Assembly: GCA_944326305.1 (NCBI GenBank)
Contig: CALVDL010000004.1
Span: 88,955-152,954, forward strand
Length of the DNA stretch: 64,000 nt
Origin: an uncultured Bacteroidales bacterium
Lineage (GTDB): Bacteria > Bacteroidota > Bacteroidia > Bacteroidales > UBA932
Reading direction: 5' to 3'
Of the stretch, positions 29,298 to 37,861 are shown piece by piece. The position numbers and the translations under genes are program-made. The notes beneath the pieces are model-generated. The model saw nothing but the letters and a program-made list of their open reading frames with translations, was not told the DNA's origin and made no database searches. Numbering within the stretch: the stretch's first letter is position 1; each line of letters starts with the position of its first letter.

Positions 29298-29541
29298 ACA
29301 CCTGCAATAGGGGATTTTCAGGACTGCATTAACTGTCAACACATTACAAAGATACCATAACTGCAGGTGTAACACTTTATGACACACCTGCAGTGAATAA
29401 TCGGCCTTCTGCTGCCCTACAAAGCCTCTATGGCACTGCAGGTGTGCACTGAAATGTACTACCTGGAAATGGCCTATCTTCATAACACATTAAAAATAAA
29501 CTATTTCCATAAAGTCACTGACTGCAGGTGTACACACCTGG
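29298..29541. repeat. Five copies of an ACTGCAGGTGT element in both orientations
   Basis: Between the Crp/Fnr gene and the ABC gene (a 433 bp gap without a credible ORF), ACTGCAGGTGT or its reverse complement occurs at 29360-29370 (+), 29384-29394 (-), 29435-29445 (+) and 29521-29531 (+). A partial copy, ACACCTGCA, lies at 29298-29306. The 29360/29384 pair is a perfect inverted repeat around 13 nt. The last copy is followed directly by a second half, ACACCTGG. Confidence 0.8.
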
Positions 29542-29641
29542 CCCGTCCGCCGGAACGGATATGGAAGCAGACCCGGCTGCAGCTTCATGGAAAAGGGAGC
29601 CATGTGGTTGCGGAAGAGACGGCAGGAGCGCCACAGGACTG

Positions 29642-30310
29642 CTACCTGCGGATGTATCCGTTATCAATAAGGTCTTCCCTGCTCTTTATCGGGAATGTAT
29701 ATCCGTCACGCAGGAGGTACAGGTCATCGGAAATCCCGATTATCTGCTCATACATATGGTCAGAGACGATTATGCCCTTGCGGGACTTCTGCTCCAGGAT
29801 CAGGGCCTGAATTTTATCGATACAGTTCGGGGCGACATTCGAAAAGGGTTCGTCAAGGATGCAGAATTCTGCATCAGACATCAGCACCAGGTACATCCCG
29901 GCTATCCTTGCCTCTCCTCCCGAGAGTTCCCGTAAAGTCATGCCGCGATAACCGGAAAACTTTGCATCAAATGCCACGATACCATCATAATCAACCCCAT
30001 AGAGAGAGAATGCTTCCCCGAGCGTCATTGACCCAGGCATGAAGTTTCTTTGGGGAAGGTACTTCACCCTCCTGCCGATATGCCCGTAATCCACAGAAAG
30101 CTCATCATTGAAGCGGATGAACATATTCTGAGGTCTGATTCCGCCCATGATACATTTGAACAGGCTTGATTTTCCGGAGCCGTTCCTTCCCAGGACCCCT
30201 GTCACCCGTCCGGTGCGGGAAGTGATATATGCACTTTGGAGGACCGTGTTACGTCCGAACTCAAGATGCACGCTGTCAACGAGCAGTGTATTTTCCTTAT
30301 GTGAGCGCAT
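29642..30310 (-). CDS. ABC transporter ATP-binding protein
   Basis: A 222-residue nucleotide-binding subunit. Walker A is GRNGSGKSS (about 41-49), the Q-loop region is LPQRNF, the signature is LSGGEARIAG (about 133), Walker B is FCILDEPFSN, and the H-loop is SDHMYE. It overlaps the small membrane protein gene upstream by 14 bp, which makes that protein its likely partner. Substrate unknown; the domain resembles single-ATPase exporters. Confidence 0.88.
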   Translation of the reverse strand: MRSHKENTLLVDSVHLEFGRNTVLQSAYITSRTGRVTGVLGRNGSGKSSLFKCIMGGIRPQNMFIRFNDELSVDYGHIGRRVKYLPQRNFMPGSMTLGEAFSLYGVDYDGIVAFDAKFSGYRGMTLRELSGGEARIAGMYLVLMSDAEFCILDEPFSNVAPNCIDKIQALILEQKSRKGIIVSDHMYEQIIGISDDLYLLRDGYTFPIKSREDLIDNGYIRR

Positions 30311-30614
30311 AGCCTGCTATACCTGATGCTGTCATCAGCAAGACAAATATGCCAAAGTCCACCGCGGCCGGGATCAGGCAGTATTCTTTCTTGCTGATTC
30401 CAAGGTTAATATAGAAATACATGACTAGTCCTTCCGACAGATTCGTGACCAAATATTGAATCACCGGGATGCTGAGCAACTTTATGATGATACATAAAGG
30501 AATAACCTGCGGGGACAAGACCGCGAAGACAGTCATGACCAGTGAAAGGACAGACGACACCACATAAGTTACCCTGCCGAAACGCATTGACAGCTTGATT
30601 TTAGAAAGAAGCAT
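30297..30614 (-). CDS. Small membrane protein, possible ABC partner
   Basis: I do not recognise a family. The start at 30614 (MLLSKIKLSMRFG) gives 105 residues. An ATG at 30671 is in frame but lies upstream of the -7 promoter box at 30648-30641, so it would not be transcribed. Three hydrophobic segments are visible (about 18-33, 38-58 and 81-103), joined by short loops. The 14 bp overlap with the ABC ATPase suggests translational coupling. Three helices are too few for a full permease, so it would have to oligomerise or serve as an accessory subunit. Confidence 0.6.
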   Translation of the reverse strand: MLLSKIKLSMRFGRVTYVVSSVLSLVMTVFAVLSPQVIPLCIIIKLLSIPVIQYLVTNLSEGLVMYFYINLGISKKEYCLIPAAVDFGIFVLLMTASGIAGYALT

Positions 30615-30640
30615 TTTTCCGGTAAAATGTGTTAACAGGT

Positions 30641-30672
30641 CAAATATACGCAGAAGCCGAGAGTAGAACAAA
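30641..30672 (-). promoter_or_regulatory. Promoter of the small membrane protein/ABC operon
   Basis: On the minus strand TTTG (30672-30669), 20 nt, TATATTTG (30648-30641): full consensus. It lies 27 nt before the ATG at 30614 and decides the start choice for that gene. Confidence 0.7.
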
Positions 30673-30792
30673 TTTTATTTGTTATGCCGAGGCGCTACAG
30701 TATAAATGACTGAAGGCCAGGCGGGCATCCTTGACCGACAGATTTAAACACAGTCTAATTTATGGATTATCAACATATTAGTATCAATATCA

Positions 30793-30830
30793 TTCTCCCG
30801 GTCCCAATATCAGAAAGGGGACCGGGAGAA
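30793..30830. repeat. 13 bp perfect hairpin in a gene-free region
   Basis: TTCTCCCGGTCCC (30793-30805) and its reverse complement (30818-30830) are separated by 12 nt. Neither side has a T-tract, so a classic terminator is unlikely. The gene-free stretch 30673-31457 holds this hairpin, a 17-mer shared with 42902-42918, and a second block of dispersed repeats; I see no ORF I believe there. Confidence 0.6.
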
Positions 30831-30941
30831 CAACATCAAAGACAAGTAACTGAAAACTAAACGGTTACACAAAACCAAACTCCGCCAGACAAAGGATGTG
30901 ATATCATTCAGCAATGCCACGGCAGGGAAACATCAGGGCCG

Positions 30942-30958
30942 CACCGGAGCGTCAGCGA
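30942..30958. repeat. 17-mer shared with 42902-42918
   Basis: CACCGGAGCGTCAGCGA is identical at both places, in the same orientation, in non-coding DNA 12 kb apart. Here it is followed by a GC-rich stretch (to about 31060) that contains several short inverted pairs. Confidence 0.7.
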
Positions 30959-31067
30959 GGTTTCCGGCATGGGAACCGAAGCAGCGCAGGTGCCGGCGGA
31001 GCTAAGCAGAGCCGCATGCCCCGATGGGGCTGTCACCTCCAGGTGACTGGGGTGGACAGAAATGAAT

Positions 31068-31264
31068 TGTCATTTCGACCGAACGGGACCTTCTCTGTCA
31101 TTCCGACCGGACAGGACTTTTTCTGTCATTTCGACCGGACAAAGTGAGTGGAGAAATCTGTAGAAGGAATTAACAGATCCCTCGGCTCCGCTCGGGATGA
31201 CAAAAAAATGCTCGGGATGAAAAAAAGGATGCTCGGAATGACGAAGGGACACCCGGGATGACAG
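31068..31264. repeat. Dispersed repeat, copy B (TGTCATTYCGACCGG units)
   Basis: Three tandem, diverged units start near 31069, 31096 and 31124 (TGTCATTTCGACCGAAC, TGTCATTCCGACCGGAC, TGTCATTTCGACCGGAC). They lead into GAGTGGAGAAATCTGT (31146-31161), the reverse complement of 23332-23347. They are followed by four CTCGGRATGAC-like units up to 31263. It is the same family as the 23.3-23.4 kb array, in opposite orientation. Confidence 0.75.
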
Positions 31265-31457
31265 GGATTCCGGTCATAAATGATAAAATATTGATTTTTA
31301 GGATAATATTGTTAAACATAAACTCGTCGAACTGACGTTAACATACCGGAGTCATGGCGGATTCACCTGGATTTTTATTAAATTTGCTCGGTAAAGCCGC
31401 AAATGGCATTCCGGCTTGCGTGAATATCGGACTGTATACAGGTTTAAAGGACGAGAA

Positions 31458-33767
31458 ATGGAGAGAAATGAATTGGATAGCGGTATCCAGTATCTGCCAG
31501 GTGTGGGGCCCAAGCGGGCCGAACTGCTGCAGAAAGAATTGGGTATCAGTACATTCGGAGACCTGATACGTCTTTATCCATTCAGGTATATCGACAGAAG
31601 CAGCATTGTCCCTATAAGGGAGATAAGGCCGGACATGGCATTCATACAGGTCAGGGCGAGGGTCATCGCAAGGGAGCTTTACAGTGCGTCAGGCATGGTG
31701 CGCAGTGACATTCCGGGGGCGGTCGCGGGAGGGCCCGGCAAGGGCGTGGCAGAGGGAGGGCATGTGCAGGAAACAGGTTCCGGGGAGACCGTTCAGGGAA
31801 AAAATCCGAAATCCGGCAATGAAATCAGGTTCAACACCGTAAAACGGATGCGCGTGATAGTGGAGGACAGTAGCGGCCGGCTTGAAATAGTGTTCTTCAA
31901 AGGAATAAAGTGGATGTACGGTAAGCTGGAGCCTGGCAGGGAGTTCATCTTTTTCGGCAAGCCGACAATATTCAACGGCATGGTGAACATGGTCCATCCC
32001 GAGGTGGACAACCTGCCCGAGTCAGGCGGCCCCCGCACGGGAAAAGGACACGGCGCAGGGACTGACTCCGGCAACCGTCCGCAGGACAAAGTGCTGACCA
32101 TGACTGGCGTATATCCGAGCACGGAGAAACTGAAAAACGGAGGCATAACAGGCAGGGTCATGAACAGGATGATGGAACATGCCCTGAACGCATGCCTGCC
32201 GGATATCGAAGAGACCCTGCCCGTATGGTTCCTGAAGGAGAACGGTCTTGTCCCTCTCCACTTCGCACTCAAGAACATACATTTCCCAAAAGACCAGGAA
32301 TCGCTGGAAAAGGCGAAATACAGGCTGAAATTCGAGGAGCTGTTTTTCCTGCAGCTCTCCCTCCTGAAGCAGAAATACATACACAGCCGTGAAGAGCACG
32401 GGATTCCCATGCCGCGCGTGGGCGAGGCTTTCAACAGCTGCTACAGGGCGCTCCCCTTCCCGCTTACAGGTGCACAGAAACGCGTGATAACCGAAATCCG
32501 CAATGACATGAAAAGCGGCCGCCAGATGAACCGGCTCCTCCAGGGGGATGTGGGCAGCGGAAAGACTATGGTGGCTGTGCTTACTGCACTTATCGCCGTA
32601 GGGAACGGATACCAGGCCTGCATAATGGCCCCGACCGAGGTGCTTGCGCAGCAGCATTTCAAGAACATATCCAGATACCTTGAGCCGACAGGTGTCAGGA
32701 CGGCATTGCTCACAGGGAGCAGCAGGACAGCGGAAAGGCGGGAAATCCATGCCGGGCTTGAAGACGGCTCGATAGGGATAATAGTAGGGACGCATGCCCT
32801 GATAGAAGACGATGTCCTGTTCCGCAACCTCGGGCTTGCCATCGTGGACGAGCAGCACCGCTTCGGTGTGGAGCAGAGGGCCAAGCTGTGGAGGAAATCC
32901 TCATGCGGGATGCCTCCGCATGTACTGGTGATGACGGCAACGCCCATACCGAGGACACTGGCCATGACACTGTACGGGGATCTCGATGTCTCCGTCATTG
33001 ACGAGCTGCCTCCAGGCAGGAAGCCTGTGCAGACCATACACGCATACGAAAGCCGCAGGGCGGCCCTGTTCAAGTTCATGAAGGACCAGATTGCGCTCGG
33101 AAGGCAGATTTTTGTGGTGTACCCTCTGATATTCGAGAGCGAGAAAATGGACTACAAGAACCTCGAGAACGGTTATGAGCAGATTGTCCAGGCATTCCCC
33201 TTCCCCCCGTACAAGACCGCCATAGTGCACGGGAAGCAGTCCAACGAGGACAAGAAATTCAATATGGACGCTTTCGCTTCCGGCAGGGCCAATATCCTGG
33301 TAGCCACTTCGGTAATAGAAGTGGGTGTCGATGTGCCAAACGCCTCTGTGATGGTCATAGAAAGTGCGGAAAGATTCGGCCTGAGCCAGTTGCACCAGCT
33401 CCGCGGACGTGTCGGAAGGGGGTCCGAAAAATCCTATTGCGTACTGATGACAGGCAGCCGGCTCAGCAAAGAATCCAAGCACCGAATTGAACTAATGTGC
33501 AGCACGGAAAACGGTTTTGAACTCGCAGAGGAGGACATGAAGATGCGCGGCCCCGGGGACCTGGAGGGCACACAGCAGAGCGGACTCCCCATATCGCTCA
33601 ACATAGCATCCCTGGCCAGGGACGGTCTCATACTTAACGAGGCTCGCAGCAGTGCGGAAAAGATACTCCAGTCTGACCCGGGCCTGTCCGACCCCAGGAA
33701 CAGCCTCCTGGCGAAAGAGCTCCGGAAAGACAAATACAATATACGTGACTACAGCAAAATAAGTTAA
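31458..33767 (+). CDS. recG: ATP-dependent DNA helicase RecG
   Basis: Reverses stalled replication forks and processes Holliday junctions. The start at 31458 (MERNELDSGIQYLPGVGP) with AAAGGA upstream gives 769 residues; an earlier in-frame ATG at 31416 is less typical. Order: helix-hairpin-helix, then the wedge OB domain (about 60-190), interrupted by about 35 Gly/Glu-rich residues that look like an insertion. Helicase motifs follow: QGDVGSGKTMVA (I), TEVLAQQH (Ia), VDEQHRFGVEQR (II), MTATPIPRTLA (III), and QLRGRVGRG (VI). It heads a run with a WYL gene 16 bp downstream. Confidence 0.96.
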   Translation: MERNELDSGIQYLPGVGPKRAELLQKELGISTFGDLIRLYPFRYIDRSSIVPIREIRPDMAFIQVRARVIARELYSASGMVRSDIPGAVAGGPGKGVAEGGHVQETGSGETVQGKNPKSGNEIRFNTVKRMRVIVEDSSGRLEIVFFKGIKWMYGKLEPGREFIFFGKPTIFNGMVNMVHPEVDNLPESGGPRTGKGHGAGTDSGNRPQDKVLTMTGVYPSTEKLKNGGITGRVMNRMMEHALNACLPDIEETLPVWFLKENGLVPLHFALKNIHFPKDQESLEKAKYRLKFEELFFLQLSLLKQKYIHSREEHGIPMPRVGEAFNSCYRALPFPLTGAQKRVITEIRNDMKSGRQMNRLLQGDVGSGKTMVAVLTALIAVGNGYQACIMAPTEVLAQQHFKNISRYLEPTGVRTALLTGSSRTAERREIHAGLEDGSIGIIVGTHALIEDDVLFRNLGLAIVDEQHRFGVEQRAKLWRKSSCGMPPHVLVMTATPIPRTLAMTLYGDLDVSVIDELPPGRKPVQTIHAYESRRAALFKFMKDQIALGRQIFVVYPLIFESEKMDYKNLENGYEQIVQAFPFPPYKTAIVHGKQSNEDKKFNMDAFASGRANILVATSVIEVGVDVPNASVMVIESAERFGLSQLHQLRGRVGRGSEKSYCVLMTGSRLSKESKHRIELMCSTENGFELAEEDMKMRGPGDLEGTQQSGLPISLNIASLARDGLILNEARSSAEKILQSDPGLSDPRNSLLAKELRKDKYNIRDYSKIS

Positions 33768-33783
33768 TCCGACATATAAAAAC

Positions 33784-34719
33784 ATGGTACCGGAACTTCT
33801 TGAAAAATACATCTGGCTGGTGAACACCTTGACCCGGGCCGGGGAAAAAGGGCTGTCGCTTGCCCAGATGCAGGACGTGTGGGAAAGGAGGTTCGACTCT
33901 GAATACCCCCGCAGCACATTCAACCGCCACAGGGAGGCCGTGGCAGGAATATTCGGCATAGAAATCGAGTGCGACAGGAGCTCCAGCAGGTATTTCATCA
34001 GATACAGCGAGGACGTGAAGGATTCCACGGCCGCATCCTCATGGCTCATCAACACGTTCACTGTCAACAGCCTGCTGTCATTGGGCCGGGAACGTCTCTC
34101 CGGGAGGGTATCCGTGGAGGAAATCCCCTCCGGGCAGAGGTACCTGACCGCCGTCATGGATGCGATGATGGACAACCTCGAAATCCGCATCCGCCACAGG
34201 AAATACACAGGGAACGAGATATCCACATATACTTTAAGGCCCTACGCCGTCAAGGAAAGCGCAAGGAGATGGTATATTGTGGCATATTGTATCGAAAGGG
34301 AAGGAATGAGAGTGTACGGGATGGACAGGATTGTGGACATGGAGATCACCGGAAGGCATTTCGACATGCCAGAGGATTTCGACGTGGACGTACTTTTCAG
34401 GAACAGCTTCGGAGTGTACCTCCCTGACAGGAAACCGGAAGAAATCACCTTCAGGGCTTCGGAGAAAGAGGCGAGGTATCTGGAAGACCTGCCGCTGCAC
34501 CACAGCCAGAAAGTCATATCAAGGGATGATGGTACCGTAACATTTTCTATATTTGCATGCCCGGACACCAGCCTGGTGATGGAGCTGCTGAGGCTGGGGC
34601 CGGGGATAGAAGTGACAGGGCCGGAAAGCTTGCGGGAACAGATTGTCCTGCAGCTTCGCAAGGCCCTGGAAAAATACGGGGATACACCGGAAGACAGAAA
34701 TCAAATCGGCAACAGATAA
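33784..34719 (+). CDS. WYL-domain transcriptional regulator (copy 1)
   Basis: A 311-residue regulator with an N-terminal winged-helix-like part (about 1-75), a WYL domain (about 120-215; RRWYIVAYCIEREGMRVYGMDRI) and a C-terminal WCX extension. WYL domains sense ligands such as nucleotides or single-stranded DNA. It is clearly paralogous to the WYL protein at 44.6-45.5 kb: KYIWLVNTL, WLINTFTVNSLL, EIPSGQRYLT and LPLHHSQ are shared almost word for word. It lies 16 bp after recG, and its stop overlaps the next start by 1 bp (TAATG), so it is translated within the recG operon. No island-type operator precedes it. Confidence 0.88.
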   Translation: MVPELLEKYIWLVNTLTRAGEKGLSLAQMQDVWERRFDSEYPRSTFNRHREAVAGIFGIEIECDRSSSRYFIRYSEDVKDSTAASSWLINTFTVNSLLSLGRERLSGRVSVEEIPSGQRYLTAVMDAMMDNLEIRIRHRKYTGNEISTYTLRPYAVKESARRWYIVAYCIEREGMRVYGMDRIVDMEITGRHFDMPEDFDVDVLFRNSFGVYLPDRKPEEITFRASEKEARYLEDLPLHHSQKVISRDDGTVTFSIFACPDTSLVMELLRLGPGIEVTGPESLREQIVLQLRKALEKYGDTPEDRNQIGNR

Positions 34720-37700
34720 TGAAAAGAAACCGCAGTCTGGTCAAGAAGTCATGTTCGGCACTGCTTCTTGCCATAATTGTCCTGGCGTTCATCGACGTCC
34801 GGACAGGGACATCTGAAAAATGGATTGACAACATGAAAGAAAAAAAGACAGCCCGGGCCCGCATAGAGGCTGGAGGAAAGATAGAAATCAAGGACGGGGT
34901 CTTCTCCCCGGAGGTGATGCTGGCGATGGGACGGATATCCGACCCGCAGGTATCACCTGACGGAAGCATGGTCATCTACGGTACGGGGTATATATCAGTG
35001 GAGGAGAACAATTCACTGACCAACCTGTACATCTGCGGCACTGACGGGAGCGGGGCATACAGGCTCACCACCGAGGGCAAGAGCATATCCAACGCCAGGT
35101 GGAGCGCCGACGGGAAGAGCCTTGCTTTCATCCAGGAAGGCCAGATTTTCACGGCAAAGCTCAAGAAAGGACGGGACGGGAGGCTCTCCCTCGGAAAGAA
35201 GGTGCAGGTCAGCGATGTCCCTGCAGGCATAAGCCAGTTCACCCTGTCTGATGACCAGAGCAGGATAATGTATGTCAGCACGGTACAGAGCGCGCTCAAG
35301 AAGCCGTCGGACCTGTACGGCGACCTGGACAAGGCGGATGCCATATCGGCAGATGACCTGATGTACAGGCACTGGGACCACTGGGTGAAGGAAGTGCCGC
35401 ACACGTTCGTGGCTGGCTTCGTCTTCGGCAAGGAGGGAGAAAAGAGCATCACACCAGGGACATCAAAAGACATACTTGCTTCAGAGAAAGAGATTTACGA
35501 GCTTCCTACAGAGCCGTTCAGCGGCATAGAGCAGCTCGCATGGAGCCCCGACGGGAAGACCATCGCATATTCATGCCGCAAGCTCACCGGGAAGAAATAC
35601 GCATTCTCCACAAATACGGAAATCTATTTCTATGATGTAGAATCCGGGGAATGCACGCAGCTGACCATGGGAGGAGGATACGACACCAACCCTGTCTGGT
35701 CCCCGGACGGAAAGAAAATCTGCTGGATAAGCATGGAGAGGGACGGATACGAGGCTGACAAACAGAGGCTTATGGTAGCGGATATCGAATGGGGCGTCCC
35801 GGCAAAGGATTCAGGCTCATCGGCTTCGCGGCTGCCTGTCATTTCCGGTGTGAAGGACATCACCTGCGCGTTCAAATACAACGCTTCCGCACCTGTATGG
35901 GGAACAGGGTCTGACGAGATATACTTCTCCGCCCTTGCAGAAGGGATACAGGGCATCTTCCGGGCCCGCTGCGCAGTCTCTGACGGGCAGGCGGACGGAG
36001 AAGTGCCAGGACAGGGCGCGGAAAGCGCATCCTGGGACATAAAGAGAATCACCGACGAAGACCTGTGGTATGACTTCAATTCGCCTTTCCATATATCTGA
36101 AAATGACGGAGTAACTACCCTGCTGGCCGACTACAGCAGCATGGACTTCCCTACCGAGCTGGTAAACATCAGGATCGGGGACAAGGCCGGGACTCCAGAC
36201 GGAGGCACTATAGCTGCCGCCCCGCTTGAGGTCTCGCACAGCACCCCGCTTCCTGCAGAATGCAAGGTGACTCCGGAGCCGGTGCACATCTGCCAGATAA
36301 CACATGTGAATGACGCCATACTCGCGCAGCTCGACCCCGTGAAGACAGAAGCGAGGTACATAAAGACAGTGGACGGGAAGGACATGCTCACATGGGTGGT
36401 CTATCCTCCGCATTTCGACAGCAGCAAGGAATATCCGTCCATTCTCATCTGCCTGGGAGGACCGCAGGGCACGCTCAGCCAGGGCTGGTCCTACAGGTGG
36501 AACTACCGTCTGATGGCGGCGCAGGGATATGTGACCGTACTGCCCAACAGACGCGGCACCACAGCGTTCGGGCAGGAATGGACAGAGCAGATATCGGGCG
36601 ACTACCCTGGCCTGAACATGCAGGACTACCTCGTGGCGGCACGTACGCTCAAGGCCGAGCCGTACATCGGGAAGATGGCCGCATGCGGGGCCAGCTACGG
36701 CGGCTACTCCGTGTACAACCTCTGCGGGATTCACGGTGATGTCTTCGATGCTTTCGTAGCGCATGCCGGGATATTCAACGAAGAGCACATGTACATGACT
36801 ACCGAGGAGATGTGGTTCCCTAACTGGGACAACGGAGGTCTCCACGAATACCGGGCAGACCCGCGTACGGGCACTCCTGATGGCCCTGTGGGACCTGCCG
36901 GCGACGGGGAGACATTCGGAGGCATCCGCCAGGGCGGGTCGCCGTGGAGCACGGCACCGAAGGCAGTGCGGCACTACAGGATGTCCCCTCATACCATGGT
37001 TACAAAATGGCACACGCCCATCCTCGTGACACACGGCGGCATGGACTTCCGCGTCCCGCTGGACGAAGGTATGGCGGCATACAACGCAGCACAGCTCATG
37101 GGCGTACCGTCCAGGCTGATAGTGTTCCCTGACGAGAACCACTGGATACTGAAGCCCCAGAACGCCCTCTACTGGCACAGGGAGTACTTCCGCTGGCTGG
37201 ACAGATGGCTCAAGGCCGACGACCTTTCAAGACTGTCGCCTGAAGGCGCACTGAGGCTCAATGCCTTCATCAAGACGGAGAATGACCCTGAACAGACAAT
37301 CGGCACAGCAAGGGAGCTCACTTATGCTTCCAGAGGAGACAAGGGATGCATTTCATACGATATATTCAGAAGCCTGACAGACAGGAATTCGATGATGATA
37401 TGCGAGACATGGGCCGACGGGGAATTGCTTGAGCTGCACAAGAAGGCCCCGCATTTCACCAGCCTGGTCCCTGAACTGAAAGCGTCAGCGGAAATGCATA
37501 CCGACAGCTTCACCATCCCTTCCGGGACAGGCTCTCCGGACAATGGGACACCGGTGAGGGTCAACCAGTTCTTCCGCACGGCGGCACAAGGAGACAATAG
37601 TATCGTGAATGAGGTCCGGGATATGGCCGGGAAAGCGACCGGGAGCGATGGATGCATATCCTTCGACATTTTCAGAAGTTCAACGGACGCCGGCCTGTAT

Positions 37701-37835
37701 CTGCTCTGCAGCACATGGAAAGATATGGAAAGCTGCCGGGCTTTCACCGGGTCAATAGGGACAGAAGGCATTGTCGCCCGGGCCCTGGCCGCAGACAGCA
37801 CAGCCCGCATATTCCCCATGAAGGATGACAACTGA
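34719..37835 (+). CDS. S9 prolyl oligopeptidase-family peptidase with two C-terminal ABM-like domains
   Basis: The start at 34719 gives 1038 residues. An N-terminal signal or anchor (about 8-28) is followed by a beta-propeller with WD40/TolB-like blades (SPDGSMVIYG, SADGKSLAF, SPDGKTIAY, SPDGKKICW). The alpha/beta-hydrolase has catalytic Ser659 in GASYGGY, Asp776 in HGGMDFRVP and His808 in DENHW. Beyond the normal end (about 840) are two tandem copies resembling antibiotic-biosynthesis-monooxygenase (YgiN-like) domains. Copy 1 is at about 849-935 (ARELTYASRGDKGCISYDIF, HKKAPHF) and copy 2 at about 946-1035 (GCISFDIFRSSTD, CSTWKDME). This fusion is unusual. Export suggests action on periplasmic peptides. 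A 26 bp gap separates it from the porin gene. Confidence 0.85.
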   Translation: MKRNRSLVKKSCSALLLAIIVLAFIDVRTGTSEKWIDNMKEKKTARARIEAGGKIEIKDGVFSPEVMLAMGRISDPQVSPDGSMVIYGTGYISVEENNSLTNLYICGTDGSGAYRLTTEGKSISNARWSADGKSLAFIQEGQIFTAKLKKGRDGRLSLGKKVQVSDVPAGISQFTLSDDQSRIMYVSTVQSALKKPSDLYGDLDKADAISADDLMYRHWDHWVKEVPHTFVAGFVFGKEGEKSITPGTSKDILASEKEIYELPTEPFSGIEQLAWSPDGKTIAYSCRKLTGKKYAFSTNTEIYFYDVESGECTQLTMGGGYDTNPVWSPDGKKICWISMERDGYEADKQRLMVADIEWGVPAKDSGSSASRLPVISGVKDITCAFKYNASAPVWGTGSDEIYFSALAEGIQGIFRARCAVSDGQADGEVPGQGAESASWDIKRITDEDLWYDFNSPFHISENDGVTTLLADYSSMDFPTELVNIRIGDKAGTPDGGTIAAAPLEVSHSTPLPAECKVTPEPVHICQITHVNDAILAQLDPVKTEARYIKTVDGKDMLTWVVYPPHFDSSKEYPSILICLGGPQGTLSQGWSYRWNYRLMAAQGYVTVLPNRRGTTAFGQEWTEQISGDYPGLNMQDYLVAARTLKAEPYIGKMAACGASYGGYSVYNLCGIHGDVFDAFVAHAGIFNEEHMYMTTEEMWFPNWDNGGLHEYRADPRTGTPDGPVGPAGDGETFGGIRQGGSPWSTAPKAVRHYRMSPHTMVTKWHTPILVTHGGMDFRVPLDEGMAAYNAAQLMGVPSRLIVFPDENHWILKPQNALYWHREYFRWLDRWLKADDLSRLSPEGALRLNAFIKTENDPEQTIGTARELTYASRGDKGCISYDIFRSLTDRNSMMICETWADGELLELHKKAPHFTSLVPELKASAEMHTDSFTIPSGTGSPDNGTPVRVNQFFRTAAQGDNSIVNEVRDMAGKATGSDGCISFDIFRSSTDAGLYLLCSTWKDMESCRAFTGSIGTEGIVARALAADSTARIFPMKDDN

Positions 37836-37861
37836 CAACATTCCGCCATCAGACAACCGCC

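Noticed and set aside
29430..29810. 126-residue plus-strand ORF over the ACTGCAGGTGT array
   Set aside because: Runs into the ABC ATPase gene on the opposite strand and has no coding character.
35817..37178. 453-residue open frame on the minus strand
   Set aside because: Antisense to the S9 peptidase, with Val/His/Arg-rich composition typical of a reverse-frame shadow.
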